Source: Brucella pseudintermedia (GTDB lineage Bacteria > Pseudomonadota > Alphaproteobacteria > Rhizobiales > Rhizobiaceae). From it: 64,000 nt of DNA. The stretch is taken from the NCBI RefSeq assembly GCF_042697365.1, contig NZ_CP137605.1, one strand, 5' to 3'. Positions 15,751 through 28,856 of the stretch are shown here, in pieces. The position numbers and the translations under genes were made by a program. Each line of letters opens with the position of its first letter. Position 1 is the stretch's first letter. The notes beneath the pieces are model-generated. The model did not search any database. It was given only the letters and a program-made list of their open reading frames with translations, and was not told where the DNA came from.

Positions 15751-16536
15751 TTACCGCCGCCACCTGAGCGACATGCATGACAGGCCTGCATCAATCCGCC
15801 CGATTTCGCCTGTCTTCAGCGCAACAACCCTGTAGCCTTCCCTATCAAGCAAGTCGATGGTACGGGGGTAATCCGCGCCGACGAAAACGACATCATTGAC
15901 CCGAAGCGCATTGGCGGCTGCCTCTTCACCCTCCGGCGTCACAATTTCACGCATGCCTCGAAAGAAGCCCGAGCCCGCCAACCTGTGCGTTGCAAGCACC
16001 GTCTCCTCGTCCAGCAGCGAGCAGTCGGTCTTGAAGTGCAGTACACCCTTCGGCGTCTCGACAATCTCTGCCGTGCGACCAAGGGTAGCCAGCGTTGTAC
16101 GAAGCCCTTTGGCGCCACTTTTATCGGTACGCGCCGACAGGCCGATCATCACCACACTAGGCGTGACCAGCACATCGCCACCATCGGCGAAACCGGGTGA
16201 AGGAAGCGACACGACATTCTCAAAGAGCGAACGCAGAACCGGTTCTATTTCGGCCGTCTCACCCATGCGCGATGGTGCACCGGGACGCAGCAGAACTGCG
16301 CCTTCGTGGAACACCAGCGCCGGATCTTCTACAAATATCGAATCGGGAAAATCCTCCATCGGTGGCAGTACCGTCACCTCGACACCAGCGTTTCGCAACG
16401 CCTGCACATAGGCTTCGTGTTCTTCCCTGACACCTTCGTAGGTCGGATTGCCCCTGTTATCGGCGCGCAAACCATTGATGACGGAGCGTCCCGGCATACG
16501 CACAATAGCTGCATTGAATTCATAAACGGCGGTCAT
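15751..16536 (-). CDS. Dimethylarginine dimethylaminohydrolase-like amidinotransferase-fold hydrolase
   Basis: 261 residues of the guanidine-modifying superfamily. The closest pattern is DDAH, which hydrolyses N-methylated arginines to citrulline plus methylamines. Seen: FPDSIFVEDPALVF, FADGGDVLVT, catalytic His167 in KGVLHFKTDCS, and nucleophile Cys254 in DAGLSCMSLRW, five to ten residues from the end as in DDAH. The start at 16536 is four bases after the TGA of the preceding gene, so it is the last gene of a coupled operon with an M20 amidohydrolase and an amino-acid ABC importer. The operon probably degrades a modified arginine or related guanidino compound. Citrullinase or deiminase activity cannot be excluded. 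Confidence 0.85.
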   Translation of the reverse strand: MTAVYEFNAAIVRMPGRSVINGLRADNRGNPTYEGVREEHEAYVQALRNAGVEVTVLPPMEDFPDSIFVEDPALVFHEGAVLLRPGAPSRMGETAEIEPVLRSLFENVVSLPSPGFADGGDVLVTPSVVMIGLSARTDKSGAKGLRTTLATLGRTAEIVETPKGVLHFKTDCSLLDEETVLATHRLAGSGFFRGMREIVTPEGEEAAANALRVNDVVFVGADYPRTIDLLDREGYRVVALKTGEIGRIDAGLSCMSLRWRR

Positions 16537-16540
16537 GAGA

Positions 16541-17713
16541 TCACTCGGGTTTGAGATAGGTTTCAGCAAGCTCGGTCCAGAAGGCCGCGCCGATAGGGAT
16601 CAGGTCGTCATTGAAATCGTAAGACGGATGGTGGAGCTGGAAATCGTTCTCTCCCTTGCCGCCCCCGACAAAGAAGTAGGTTCCGGGTCGCTCACGGAGC
16701 ATATATGCAAAATCCTCGCTGCCCATGAAAGGACGCTCCAGATCAATCACGTTCGACGCACCGAAGGACTTCACCGCCAGAGAGCGTGCGAAATCAGTTT
16801 CCGCGGAATGGTTGATCGTCGCATCGTAACTGCGCAGATACTCCACTTCAGCAGTTAGTCCGAAGCTCTCTGCCTGATGCGCTGCAACACGTTTGATGCC
16901 TTGCTCGATCTGATCGCGAATGGCGGGCGAAAAAGTGCGAATGCCGACCACGATTTCTGCCGTCGATGGAATGATATTGCTGGCCGAACCACCATGGAAT
17001 GCGGCAACCGTCACAACCGCCGGATCGAGCGCTGGCACGTTACGGGACTTGATGGTCTGCAGGGCCATCACGATCGAAGCGCCCGCTGTTATGGGATCGG
17101 CAGTTTTTTCCGGTTCCGAACCATGTCCCCCGTAACCGTTCACCCTGATAAACGCTTCATCGACTGCAGCCATGATCGGCCCATCGCGAAAAGCAAACTT
17201 GCCAAGGGGAATGCCGGGGTCATTGTGAAGAGCAAAAACAGCATCACAAGGAAAGCGGTCGAACAATCCTTCGTCTATCATGATCTTGGCACCGCCGAAA
17301 TTCTCTTCCGCCGGCTGGAAAATCAGATGAATGGTTCCGTCGAAATTGCGCCGTTCAGCCAGAGCCTTGGCAGCACCGAGCAACATCGTCGTATGGCCAT
17401 CATGTCCACAGGCATGCATCAGACCCGGGGACTTGCTGGAATAGGGCAGATTTGTCTGCTCATGAATGGGAAGCGCGTCGATATCGGCACGAACGCCGAC
17501 CGACTTCCGGCCCGATCCATTCGTCAAAGTCCCAATGACCCCGGTTTTTGCAAGTCCTCGCGTTACCTTGTAACCTAGAGCCTCAAGCTGCCGCGCAACG
17601 ATCTCGGAGGTTCGTTTCTCTTCAAGTCCCAGTTCGGGATGCGCATGAAGGTCATGCCGCAACGCCATTAGCTCGGGCAGGCTGTTCAGAACAGCGGGTG
17701 AAAAATCGCGCAT
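16541..17713 (-). CDS. M20-family amidohydrolase (hippurate hydrolase/IAA-amino-acid hydrolase type)
   Basis: 390 residues. Dinuclear-metal amidohydrolase: LRHDLHAHPELGLEEKRTSEIV, VGVRADIDALPIHE, MHACGHDGHTTMLLGAAKAL (metal Cys/His), FQPAEENFGGAKIMIDEGLF (Glu-Glu), and ALHNDPGIPLGKFAFRDGPIMAA. A dimerisation insert (IRVNGYGGHGSEPEKTADPI) follows. It typically removes an acyl group from an N-acyl amino acid. It begins one base after the upstream permease stop (TGA then ATG), with GAGAGG as ribosome binding site. Paired with the DDAH-like enzyme, it may release an arginine derivative from an N-acyl conjugate. Cytoplasmic, no signal peptide. Confidence 0.92.
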   Translation of the reverse strand: MRDFSPAVLNSLPELMALRHDLHAHPELGLEEKRTSEIVARQLEALGYKVTRGLAKTGVIGTLTNGSGRKSVGVRADIDALPIHEQTNLPYSSKSPGLMHACGHDGHTTMLLGAAKALAERRNFDGTIHLIFQPAEENFGGAKIMIDEGLFDRFPCDAVFALHNDPGIPLGKFAFRDGPIMAAVDEAFIRVNGYGGHGSEPEKTADPITAGASIVMALQTIKSRNVPALDPAVVTVAAFHGGSASNIIPSTAEIVVGIRTFSPAIRDQIEQGIKRVAAHQAESFGLTAEVEYLRSYDATINHSAETDFARSLAVKSFGASNVIDLERPFMGSEDFAYMLRERPGTYFFVGGGKGENDFQLHHPSYDFNDDLIPIGAAFWTELAETYLKPE

Positions 17714-18523
17714 TCAAGCACCTCTCGTCGGAATTCTGTTCTCAAAACGCCGGAAGACCCAGACCAAGCCTGCGGTCAGTATCATGTAGATCAAGGCAAG
17801 CAGCAGAAGCGGCTCATAAGTGAGATAGGTTTCCTGGCGCACCCGCGAAACGACGCCGTAGACATCGACGACGGTTATGGTTGCCACCAGCGGCGTCGAT
17901 TTCAATTGAAGGACCGATTCGCCGTTCAGTGTCGGCAGCGCGCGATGGATCGCGCGCGGCAGCCAGATACGGCGAAATACTTTCCAAGGTGACATGCCGA
18001 ATGCACGACCGGCCTGCAGCTCGCCGGATGGCACGCCAGCAAACGCACCGCGCATGACCTCCCCCTCATAGGCCGCGAAAGAGATCGTCAGCGCGGCAAG
18101 TCCATACGGCCATGCCTCGCGCAGATAAGGCCAGATAAAGGAGCCGCGAATGCCGGGAATTGAGGGAAACAGCGACCCAAGGCCGTAATAGAGCAGCCAC
18201 AGCTGCAACAGCAACGGCGTCCCCCGGATGACGGTGCAGAACGCTTTCGCTGGCCAGCTCAACCACCATGGGCCAGTCACCTGAAGCAATCCGAGGGGAA
18301 GAGCCAGCATAAACCCCAGAATTGCAGACCCGAAAAGCATGGACAGAGTTACCGCAATACCGGAGCCTAGACGGGGCAGGTATTGCGGCAGCCAGTCCCA
18401 GCGGCCAAATAAAATCGCCGAAGCAAACAGCGCGATTGCAATGACAATCAGCACAAGGCGGTGTGGTTCGAGCCGGTTTCTGGCGGATGTCTGGTTTTCA
18501 AATGCTGCTGAAGATGTGCTCAT
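17714..18523 (-). CDS. ABC transporter permease, polar amino-acid type (second permease)
   Basis: 269 residues with at least five hydrophobic segments. Seen: VIRGTPLLLQLWLLYYGLG, the EAA loop AAYEGEVMRGAFAGVPSGELQAGRAFGM, and LKSTPLVATITVVDVYGV. It pairs with the permease at 18525-19247 to form the heterodimeric membrane channel (HisQ/HisM arrangement). Start at 18523 lies two bases after the neighbour's TGA; a longer in-frame start overlaps that gene. The coupled operon continues into the M20 hydrolase. Confidence 0.9.
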   Translation of the reverse strand: MSTSSAAFENQTSARNRLEPHRLVLIVIAIALFASAILFGRWDWLPQYLPRLGSGIAVTLSMLFGSAILGFMLALPLGLLQVTGPWWLSWPAKAFCTVIRGTPLLLQLWLLYYGLGSLFPSIPGIRGSFIWPYLREAWPYGLAALTISFAAYEGEVMRGAFAGVPSGELQAGRAFGMSPWKVFRRIWLPRAIHRALPTLNGESVLQLKSTPLVATITVVDVYGVVSRVRQETYLTYEPLLLLALIYMILTAGLVWVFRRFENRIPTRGA

Positions 18524-18524
18524 C

Positions 18525-19247
18525 TCAGTCGATCCGCGCAAAACCCCGGCGCGCGCGCCGCTCGATAAAGCCGATGAAGACATTCGAAATCAAGGTGAGT
18601 CCGAAATACAGCACGCCAGCCGCCATGAAGAACAGCAGATAATGCTTGGTCGTGCCTGCCGCCTGTCTTGTCACCAGGGTCAGTTCGCTGAAACCGACAA
18701 CCGCCAGTAAGGCTGTATCCTTGGTTGAGATAAGCCAAAGATTGGCGAGGCCCGGTATGGCGAAGGGCAGCATGGCCGGTATCGTGATGCGTCTGAGCAT
18801 CTTGGACGGTGGCATGCCGAAAGCGCGCGCCGCCTCGATCTGGCCGGGTGCGATCGCCTTGATCGCACCGCGCAGGACTTCCGTCGAATATGCACCCTGC
18901 ACGACCCCGATGACGAAAATACCGGCCGCAAGCCCGCTGATATCGACTTTGCCACGACCAAACAGAGCCAGCAGCTGGTTCAACAGGTCGGTGCCCGCGT
19001 AATAGAGGATAAGGATCAGCACCAGTTCCGGCACGGCACGCACTACGGTCGTATAGACTTCCAGAAGATCGCGAATGATCGGGCCGCCATAGAGCTTACC
19101 CAGCGCACCCAACATGCCAATCAACAGACCGAGCGAATAACCGCCCACTGCAATTTGCAACGTGTGCCAGAAGCCCTGTAGAAGTACCCCTCCCCATCCG
19201 GGCGGGTCGAGAGCAAGTAGGCTCCAGTTGATCAATGGCGCATCCAT
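18525..19247 (-). CDS. ABC transporter permease, polar amino-acid type (first permease)
   Basis: 240 residues, HisQ-like: LLQGFWHTLQIAVGGYSLGLLIGMLGALGKLYG, VVRAVPELVLILILYYAG, the EAA loop QGAYSTEVLRGAIKAIAPGQIEAARAFGM, and LISTKDTALLAVVGFSEL. It lies 64 bases downstream of the truncated binding-protein gene and is tightly coupled to the next permease. Expression probably depended on a promoter upstream of the binding-protein gene that is now separated or lost at the IS element. Confidence 0.92.
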   Translation of the reverse strand: MDAPLINWSLLALDPPGWGGVLLQGFWHTLQIAVGGYSLGLLIGMLGALGKLYGGPIIRDLLEVYTTVVRAVPELVLILILYYAGTDLLNQLLALFGRGKVDISGLAAGIFVIGVVQGAYSTEVLRGAIKAIAPGQIEAARAFGMPPSKMLRRITIPAMLPFAIPGLANLWLISTKDTALLAVVGFSELTLVTRQAAGTTKHYLLFFMAAGVLYFGLTLISNVFIGFIERRARRGFARID

Positions 19248-19311
19248 GGCCAGTTCCGTTCATGCTGAAATCGGGGAAGCCAGCCGAAGAGACACCGGCT
19301 GACCATGAAAC

Positions 19312-20091
19312 TCACTGGCCGTAAATGTCGAAATCGAAGTATTTTTTGGTGATCGTATCGTAAGTTCCGTTCGCGCGGATGGCCTTGATCGCGGCGTTCA
19401 GCTTGTCCTTGAGTTCCGTATCGCCCTTGCGCAATCCGATACCCACGCCCGGCCCCAGAACCTCGACATCCTGAGCGACGCTTCCTTTTTCCTCGCAGCA
19501 TGCCTTGCCGTTATCCGTCGCAAGAAACGTCCGCAGAGCCAGGGAATCCGCCTGCACGGCATCGATGCGCCCGGCGGTGAGGTCGTTGTTGGCTTCGTCC
19601 TGTGTCTGATATTCCTTGATCGTGGCACCGGCGGGCGCGAAATGCTTCACCGCATAGGCCTGATGGATAGTAGACACTTGCACGCCAATCGTCTTGTCCT
19701 TCAGCCCCTCCGGCGTGGCGTCGAACTTGATATCCTTCGTGCCGATGACGATTGTCGGTGTGTTATAATATTTGTCGGAGAAATCGATCGTCTTGCGACG
19801 TTCAGGCGTCATCGACATGGAGCCGACGATCATGTCGATCTTGCCAGTGGTGAGTGCAGGGATGATGCCGTCCCAGGCGACCGGCGTTATCACACAATCA
19901 AGCTTGGCCTCCTTGCAGACCGCATCTGCAAAATCAATTTCCCAGCCGTGCCATTTTCCCGTGGCGTCGGGTTCCGTGAAGGGGGGATAAGGTTCTGCTG
20001 CGATACCGAGCTTCACTTGTTCGGCACTTGCCGCCCCGACACTCGAGACAGCAACTGTTACACCGACGCACAAAGTAGCTAATAGACACTT
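19312..20091 (-). pseudogene. Periplasmic amino-acid-binding protein, 5' end lost at an IS element
   Basis: The mature domain is intact (EQVKLGIAAEPYPPFTEPDATGKWHGWEIDFADAVC, DMIVGSMSMTPERRKTIDFSDKYYNTP, ANGTYDTITKKYFDF), an SBP family 3 protein of about 235 residues. The hydrophobic core and cleavage site of the signal peptide survive (CLLATLCVGVTVAVSSVGAASA). The start codon and basic N-terminus are gone: at 20092 the frame runs into the inverted-repeat end of an IS3-family element. No start codon with a usable signal peptide follows. The sequence beyond the far end of the element does not supply the missing 5' end in frame. It is probably not exported or not made. Confidence 0.85.
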
Positions 20092-20155
20092 TGGTCTGCC
20101 CCCTGAAAAGTGGTCCTCCCTGAAGTAGGCTATTGAGCCGTAGGAGGACGTTGGA

Positions 20156-20434
20156 ATGCCCCAGAAGAAGCACAAACCCGAAGAGATCGTCGCGAAGCTG
20201 CGCCAGGTCGATGTTCTGCTGTCGCAAGGAAAATCGGTTGGCGAGGCGGTTCGCACGATCGGCGTGACGCAGTTCACGTATTACCGCTGGCGCAAGGAGT
20301 TCGGCGGCCTGAAGGGTGACCAGGTGAAGCGGCTGAAGGAGCTTGAGAAAGAGAACGACCGTCTGCGCAAGGCTGTGTCGGACCTGACGCTCGAGAAGCT
20401 GATCCTGAAAGAGGCTGCCTCGGGAAACTATTGA
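20156..20434 (+). CDS. IS3-family transposase OrfA
   Basis: 92 residues. Helix-turn-helix of the IS3 OrfA type (EEIVAKLRQVDVLLSQGKSVGEAVRTIGVTQFTYYRWRKEFGG) followed by a leucine-zipper-like coiled coil (VKRLKELEKENDRLRKAVSDLTLEKLIL) used for multimerisation. It binds the element's ends. It begins 64 bases inside the left end and overlaps orfB by four bases (TTGA). Apparently intact. Confidence 0.93.
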   Translation: MPQKKHKPEEIVAKLRQVDVLLSQGKSVGEAVRTIGVTQFTYYRWRKEFGGLKGDQVKRLKELEKENDRLRKAVSDLTLEKLILKEAASGNY

Positions 20435-21324
20435 GCCCCGCCCGTCGTCGTCACTGCGTCGACCATGTCGTGGCGAAGTTCTCCGTCTCGGAGCGGTTTG
20501 CCTGCAAGGTTCTCGGCCAGCATCGTTCGACCCAGCGCAAGAAGCCGCACGGCCGACCCGATGAAGAGGCATTGACCGCCGACATTATCCGGCTCGCTTC
20601 CCGGTATGGCCGCTATGGCTATCGCAGGATCACGGCGATGCTGCGGTCTGAAGGCTGGACGGTGAACGCCAAGCGTGTCGAACGGATCTGGCGGCGGGAG
20701 GGGCTGAAGGTTCCCCAGAAGCAACCGAAGAAGGGGCGGCTCTGGTTGAATGACGGATCGTGCATCCGGCTTCGACCCGAGCATCCAAACCATGTCTGGT
20801 CCTATGACTTCGTCGAGGGTCGGACCCACGATGGCAGGAGATTCCGCATGCTCAACATCATCGACGAGTTCACCAGGGAATGCCTTGCAATCCGCATCGA
20901 TCGCAAGCTCAACTCGACCGACGTCATCGACGCCCTGTCGGACCTGTTCATCCTGCGTGGTGTGCCCGGCCATGTCCGTTCCGACAACGGCCCGGAGTTC
21001 ATCGCCAAGGCTGTACGGGAGTGGATCGTAGCCGTCGGCGCAAAGACAGCGTTCATCGAACCTGGAAGCCCTTGGGAGAACGGCTACTGCGAGAGCTTCA
21101 ACTCGAAGCTCCGCGACGAACTGCTCGACGGTGAGATCTTCTACAGCCTCGCCGAGGCCAAGATCATCATCGAAGCCTGGCGGCGGTACTACAACACCGA
21201 GAGGCCACACTCGTCGCTTGGATACAAGCCACCGGCACCCGAGGCCATCATCTGGCCTGCGCCAGCAAGCGGAGCAGCACCGTCATCTGCCCAGGCAATA
21301 GCCCCAAGGCCGAACATGAACTAA
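20431..21324 (+). CDS. IS3-family transposase OrfB (DDE integrase)
   Basis: 297 residues from a TTG overlapping the orfA stop. It may be translated by coupling or as an OrfAB fusion through -1 frameshifting, the usual route in this family. HTH_21 region YGYRRITAMLRSEGWTVNAKRVERIWRREGLKVP. The catalytic triad is intact: Asp in VWSYDFVEGRTHDGR, Asp in VRSDNGPEFIAKA, Glu in PWENGYCESFNSKLRDELL. The terminal YYNTERPHSSLGYKPP is the family hallmark. The element should be competent to transpose. Confidence 0.95.
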   Translation: MSPARRRHCVDHVVAKFSVSERFACKVLGQHRSTQRKKPHGRPDEEALTADIIRLASRYGRYGYRRITAMLRSEGWTVNAKRVERIWRREGLKVPQKQPKKGRLWLNDGSCIRLRPEHPNHVWSYDFVEGRTHDGRRFRMLNIIDEFTRECLAIRIDRKLNSTDVIDALSDLFILRGVPGHVRSDNGPEFIAKAVREWIVAVGAKTAFIEPGSPWENGYCESFNSKLRDELLDGEIFYSLAEAKIIIEAWRRYYNTERPHSSLGYKPPAPEAIIWPAPASGAAPSSAQAIAPRPNMN

Positions 21325-21358
21325 GATTGAAACCGGACCACCCTATGGGGTCAGGCCA

Positions 21359-21642
21359 GTTGGGATATCCCGTGCCAGAAGTTCATCGTCCGCAGCCGCC
21401 ATGGTGCCGTTCGGATTCATTCATCTACCCACGTAGCGGGGACGGGCAATCATACCAGCATCAACCGGCGCACTCGCGCCCATCGCTGTTTGCATAACGA
21501 GAAGCCTTGCAAGCGCTTCATGTCGCAAAGCGCTACGCCACCAAACGGCAACTTTCACCGCTTGAACCGCTTAATTTACGCCGGTTGGGAATTCCAAAGA
21601 AAACCGTTCAATTCTTACCTGAAGGCTGCAAAAAACAAAAAA
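21359..21642. other. Junction region between the IS element and the rRNA operon terminator; no confirmed gene
   Basis: On the minus strand one frame ends ARPRYVGR with TGA at 21423-21421. Directly next to it an ATG at 21420 opens MNPNGTMAAADDELLARD and runs into the IS. The stop-start adjacency looks like two adjoining real genes, but neither fragment is recognised and no ribosome binding site is clear. Neither continues the truncated binding-protein gene in frame. Confidence 0.3.
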
Positions 21643-21666
21643 CTCCCGGCGGGATTCGCGCGGGAG
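21643..21666 (-). terminator. Terminator of the rRNA operon
   Basis: On the minus strand CTCCCGCG-cgaatcc-CGCCGGGAG is followed by TTTTTTGTTTTTTG, 12 bases after tRNA-fMet. Confidence 0.85.
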
Positions 21667-21678
21667 TGTTTGAATCGT

Positions 21679-21755
<77 letters not shown>

Positions 21756-21859
21756 CCAGGGTGTTTGTTTTAGAACCGGTTGGGTATTTTTTGCGTTTAG
21801 CGCTTGATTGAACTGTTCTGTATTGGCTTGAGAAGATGACTTGATTTGTGTGCTTTGCA

Positions 21860-21977
21860 GACCTGGCAGCGACCTACTCTCCCGCGTCTTGAGACGAAGT
21901 ACCATTGGCGCTGGAGCGTTTCACGGCCGAGTTCGGAATGGGATCGGGTGCAGCCGCTCCGCCATAACCACCAGGTC
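21860..21977 (-). rRNA. rrf: 5S ribosomal RNA
   Basis: 118 nt. The ends GACCTGGTGG and CCTGCCAGGTC pair. The internal sequences GCACCCGATCCCATTCCGAACTCGG (loop B/C region) and GGTACTTCGTCTCAAGACGC are typical of alphaproteobacterial 5S. The boundaries are set by the terminal helix. Confidence 0.95.
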
Positions 21978-22204
21978 GGCGAAGAACACAAAGTTTGAGA
22001 AGCTGGTTTAGGGGAGCAAGGCAGTAGGGGAATATGTCAGCTCCGTTCTTCCTGCGCTTTTTCCGTCTTTCGTGCTGTAAAACAAAAAGCATGCGACTGC
22101 ATGCCGCCGGTTTTCCGGCGCGCCCGCGCAGCCGTCTGGCGAAGCCAGACTGGCGTGAGCGATATAGATCATCAAGCTTCGCTTGATGGATATTGTAAAT
22201 GGGA

Positions 22205-25114
<2,910 letters not shown>

Positions 25115-25396
25115 ACTCTCATTGCCAATATCCATCAAACATTGCTGTTCAACGTTATCAGCAGAAAGACCAGCTTCTCGAGATACAATCGGTGATGGCG
25201 GTTAAACACATCAATCATAATGCAGGGCTTGAGCAAGCTACCTGCGACATTAGCCAGTGGCTAATCCGATTACATCTTCTCTTCACGATTTCATACAGAA
25301 CAGGCAGACTTTCATAAAAGTCCGCAAACTTGTTTCTTTCCTTTGTTGACTGCCAATATCCGTCTCAACACCAAAACACGTCCATTCAAGGAATAA

Positions 25397-25472
25397 TGGT
25401 GGAGCCGGACGGGATCGAACCGACGACCCCCTGCTTGCAAAGCAGGTGCTCTCCCAGCTGAGCTACGGCCCC
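25397..25472 (-). tRNA. tRNA-Ala (TGC anticodon)
   Basis: 76 nt including CCA. Acceptor GGGGCCG / CGGCTCC with the G3-T70 wobble expected of tRNA-Ala; anticodon loop CTTTGCAAG; T-arm GTCGGTTCGATCCCGTC. It lies in the 16S-23S spacer, 13 bases after tRNA-Ile. Confidence 0.97.
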
Positions 25473-25485
25473 TTATCATGTAACA

Positions 25486-25562
<77 letters not shown>

Positions 25563-25602
25563 AGATACCGACGCAAACGCTGCTACGCGATCCAGAAGTC
25601 CG

Positions 25603-25675
25603 CCTCGAAGCAAAGCTTCGCAAGGCCGACCGGCCGTCGGCCCCGATGGGCCGCGCCTGCGCAGGGCCAGCAGCG
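25603..25675. repeat. Palindromic block in the 16S-23S spacer, shared with the 23S intervening sequence
   Basis: GC-rich inverted repeats (GCGAAGC...GCTTCGC, GGCCGAC...GTCGGCC, GGCCC...GGGCC). Its minus-strand reading TGCTGGCCCTGCGCAGG...GGCCGACGGCC aligns with the plus-strand reading of 24873-24913, about four-fifths identical over 40 bases by eye, with AAGCTT(C/T)GCT following in both. The two copies are in opposite orientation. Confidence 0.6.
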
Positions 25676-25829
25676 TTAGCTGCGGTACGGCCCGTGAGCA
25701 ATCAACAATGAAGAAAGAGAAACGAAGGCGGCACGCCTGCAAAGCGATCGTGAAGCTGACTGGCTTCCGATCTATGTTCTAATAAGATGATCTATGAATG
25801 AGCCCGAAGCTCTGTTCAGTAGATGATCT

Positions 25830-27322
<1,493 letters not shown>

Positions 27323-27671
27323 AAATTTGATATATGGCTATTATCAGTCGCATCACTGTGTAAAACACAGGACGCAAACTTCTGGTCACGCTCAAATTGA
27401 CGAGAACATATTTACACACCAGACAATCATTGCTGACCATCCAGGTAACATAGTTCTTATCAAGAAACGTGTCCGCCAAAGTTCATTGCGACAGTCCGAT
27501 CTCTCGAACCATCCGCAGACTATGCCGCCCACGTTTCTCTTTCTTCTGTATAAAATTGTCAAAGAACAGACAGCATCAAAACCGTCAAAAATCTCATCCG
27601 CTCGACAAACCCGCGATCATCACTCAACCCGAAGGTCAAATCCTCATCAGCGCCTCGTCTGCGGTGCCGGG

Positions 27672-27700
27672 CTTCTAGATCAGTCAAACCAACCTGTCAA
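27672..27700 (-). promoter_or_regulatory. Candidate proximal rRNA promoter
   Basis: On the minus strand TTGACA (27700-27695), 17-base spacer, TAGAAG (27677-27672). The following leader (27323-27670) has no gene and contains CTTTGACAATTTTATACAG at about 27541-27563, a conserved-looking leader block. Confidence 0.5.
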
Positions 27701-27882
27701 CCACTTTTTTTAGAAGAAAATCACAAACTTAATCGAAGCTCTTTTCTTCCAACATCAACAGAACTTCCGCCCCGTCAACGTCGCCAGCCTACTCAAATCA
27801 AACATCACTGCCCAACTCTTTCAACCAACCCCAAGGACGCATCAGCCTGCCGCTTGCGGCGCCGCCGCCCTCGTTGTGGCGC

Positions 27883-27912
27883 CATATAGACCCCACCAAA
27901 CAAAACTGTCAA
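27883..27912 (-). promoter_or_regulatory. Candidate distal rRNA promoter
   Basis: On the minus strand TTGACA (27912-27907), 18-base spacer, TATATG (27888-27883). The -35 is perfect and -10 near consensus. Together with the site 200 bases closer to 16S this suggests tandem rrn promoters. The 27701-28012 stretch has no gene. Confidence 0.55.
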
Positions 27913-28012
27913 CGACCAATCATAACTTTTTTCAAAATTTCTTTCCACAGGCATCCAATGAAGAGGACCGATCAAAGAGGCCTTTCCAAAACACAAGCAA
28001 GAGCGTTATGCG

Positions 28013-28696
28013 CTATTCTGGTTCGTATTCGCGCGCACCGTCATCCTTGGCAAATAACACGCATGCACCCTGAGATCCGCGCGGATCATAGGCATAGCCT
28101 TTAGCCGCAAGTGCATGGGTCATGTCCCGGATACCGGCCAGTCCGTATAAATGATCGTGCAATTCCAGAAAAATGCGTTCCACACCCGGCAAATCGGCAT
28201 TCTGCAGCAGATCGCGCTCGGCACCCTCGATATCCATGACGAGGACATTGATGCCGTGGCGAGCGATGAACTCATCAATATTGGTCGAGCCTAGCTCTAT
28301 GGCGTGTTCGTAAGGCCCCTGATTCTCATCCATGGACGACATCCATAGATCGCGCCGGACATAAAAGCGGAAGGAAGAAGGCTCACCCGCGGTCAGAATG
28401 CCCTGCGAAAGCACGACGTTTTCGAGACCGTTAGCCTCAACCACACGCTGGGCAAGCGCCGCTGTTGCCGGGTTCGCCTCGAAAGCCCAGACAGACACAT
28501 CCGCAATCTTGGCAATAATTGATGTAATGATTCCGATGCCTGAACCGAGTTCCAGAACGCGATCGCCCGGCTTGACCGCCTTGTAAATCGAACGTGCTTC
28601 CTTGGCTTCGTAGCTGCCGCTCGTCAAAGCTTGCCAAATGATCGGCGAAACTTCGTCGGAAGCGATCGGTACGTTAATCCCATGTACTTTCAGCAA
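28013..28696 (-). CDS. FkbM-family SAM-dependent methyltransferase
   Basis: 227 residues. SAM-binding motif I GDRVLELGSGIGIITSIIAKI (about 44-64), acidic loop VWAFEANPATAALA, then NIDEFIARHGINVLVMDIEGAERDLLQ, the DIEG(A/S)E motif of FkbM-type enzymes, and IFLELHDHLYG. Substrates in this family vary widely (polyketides, glycans, lipids), and the context does not identify one. The TTG at 28696 is the only open start at family length, with no clear ribosome binding site. It is monocistronic, downstream of the c-di-GMP gene with 160 bases between. Confidence 0.82.
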   Translation of the reverse strand: MLKVHGINVPIASDEVSPIIWQALTSGSYEAKEARSIYKAVKPGDRVLELGSGIGIITSIIAKIADVSVWAFEANPATAALAQRVVEANGLENVVLSQGILTAGEPSSFRFYVRRDLWMSSMDENQGPYEHAIELGSTNIDEFIARHGINVLVMDIEGAERDLLQNADLPGVERIFLELHDHLYGLAGIRDMTHALAAKGYAYDPRGSQGACVLFAKDDGAREYEPE

Positions 28697-28856
28697 TTTT
28701 CTGCGCCCCGATTGCCCACGAAACCTTTTTCCGAATGAACCGGCAAAAAAGTTCCGGCTGACTCAATACATTACATCGGAATGTAACTCCACGATGCAAT
28801 TACATATGTAACATAGACTGATTTGCGTTTTCGAAGCCAGTTATCACGCGATGATA

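Larger units (their letters stand above)
20092..21358 (+). mobile_element. IS3-family insertion sequence, IS407-like subgroup (1267 bp)
   Basis: The ends are imperfect inverted repeats: TGGTCTGCCCC at 20092 against TGGCCTGACCCC read inward from 21358, continuing to a shared TGGTCC. It contains two overlapping frames, orfA and orfB, encoding an HTH protein and a DDE integrase. No direct target duplication is visible (ACTT on the left, GTTG on the right; the IS407 group normally makes 4 bp), which suggests a deletion or recombination at this copy. It is oriented opposite to the binding-protein gene it truncates. Confidence 0.88.

Noticed and set aside
20428..21210. 260-codon minus-strand frame inside the IS element
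   Set aside because: It is antisense to the DDE transposase with no domains; a typical shadow in IS3 elements.
22085..22200. Hairpin cluster in the 23S-5S spacer as a possible CRISPR or phage attachment site
   Set aside because: No regular spacing or repeated units; the hairpins fit rRNA processing stems.
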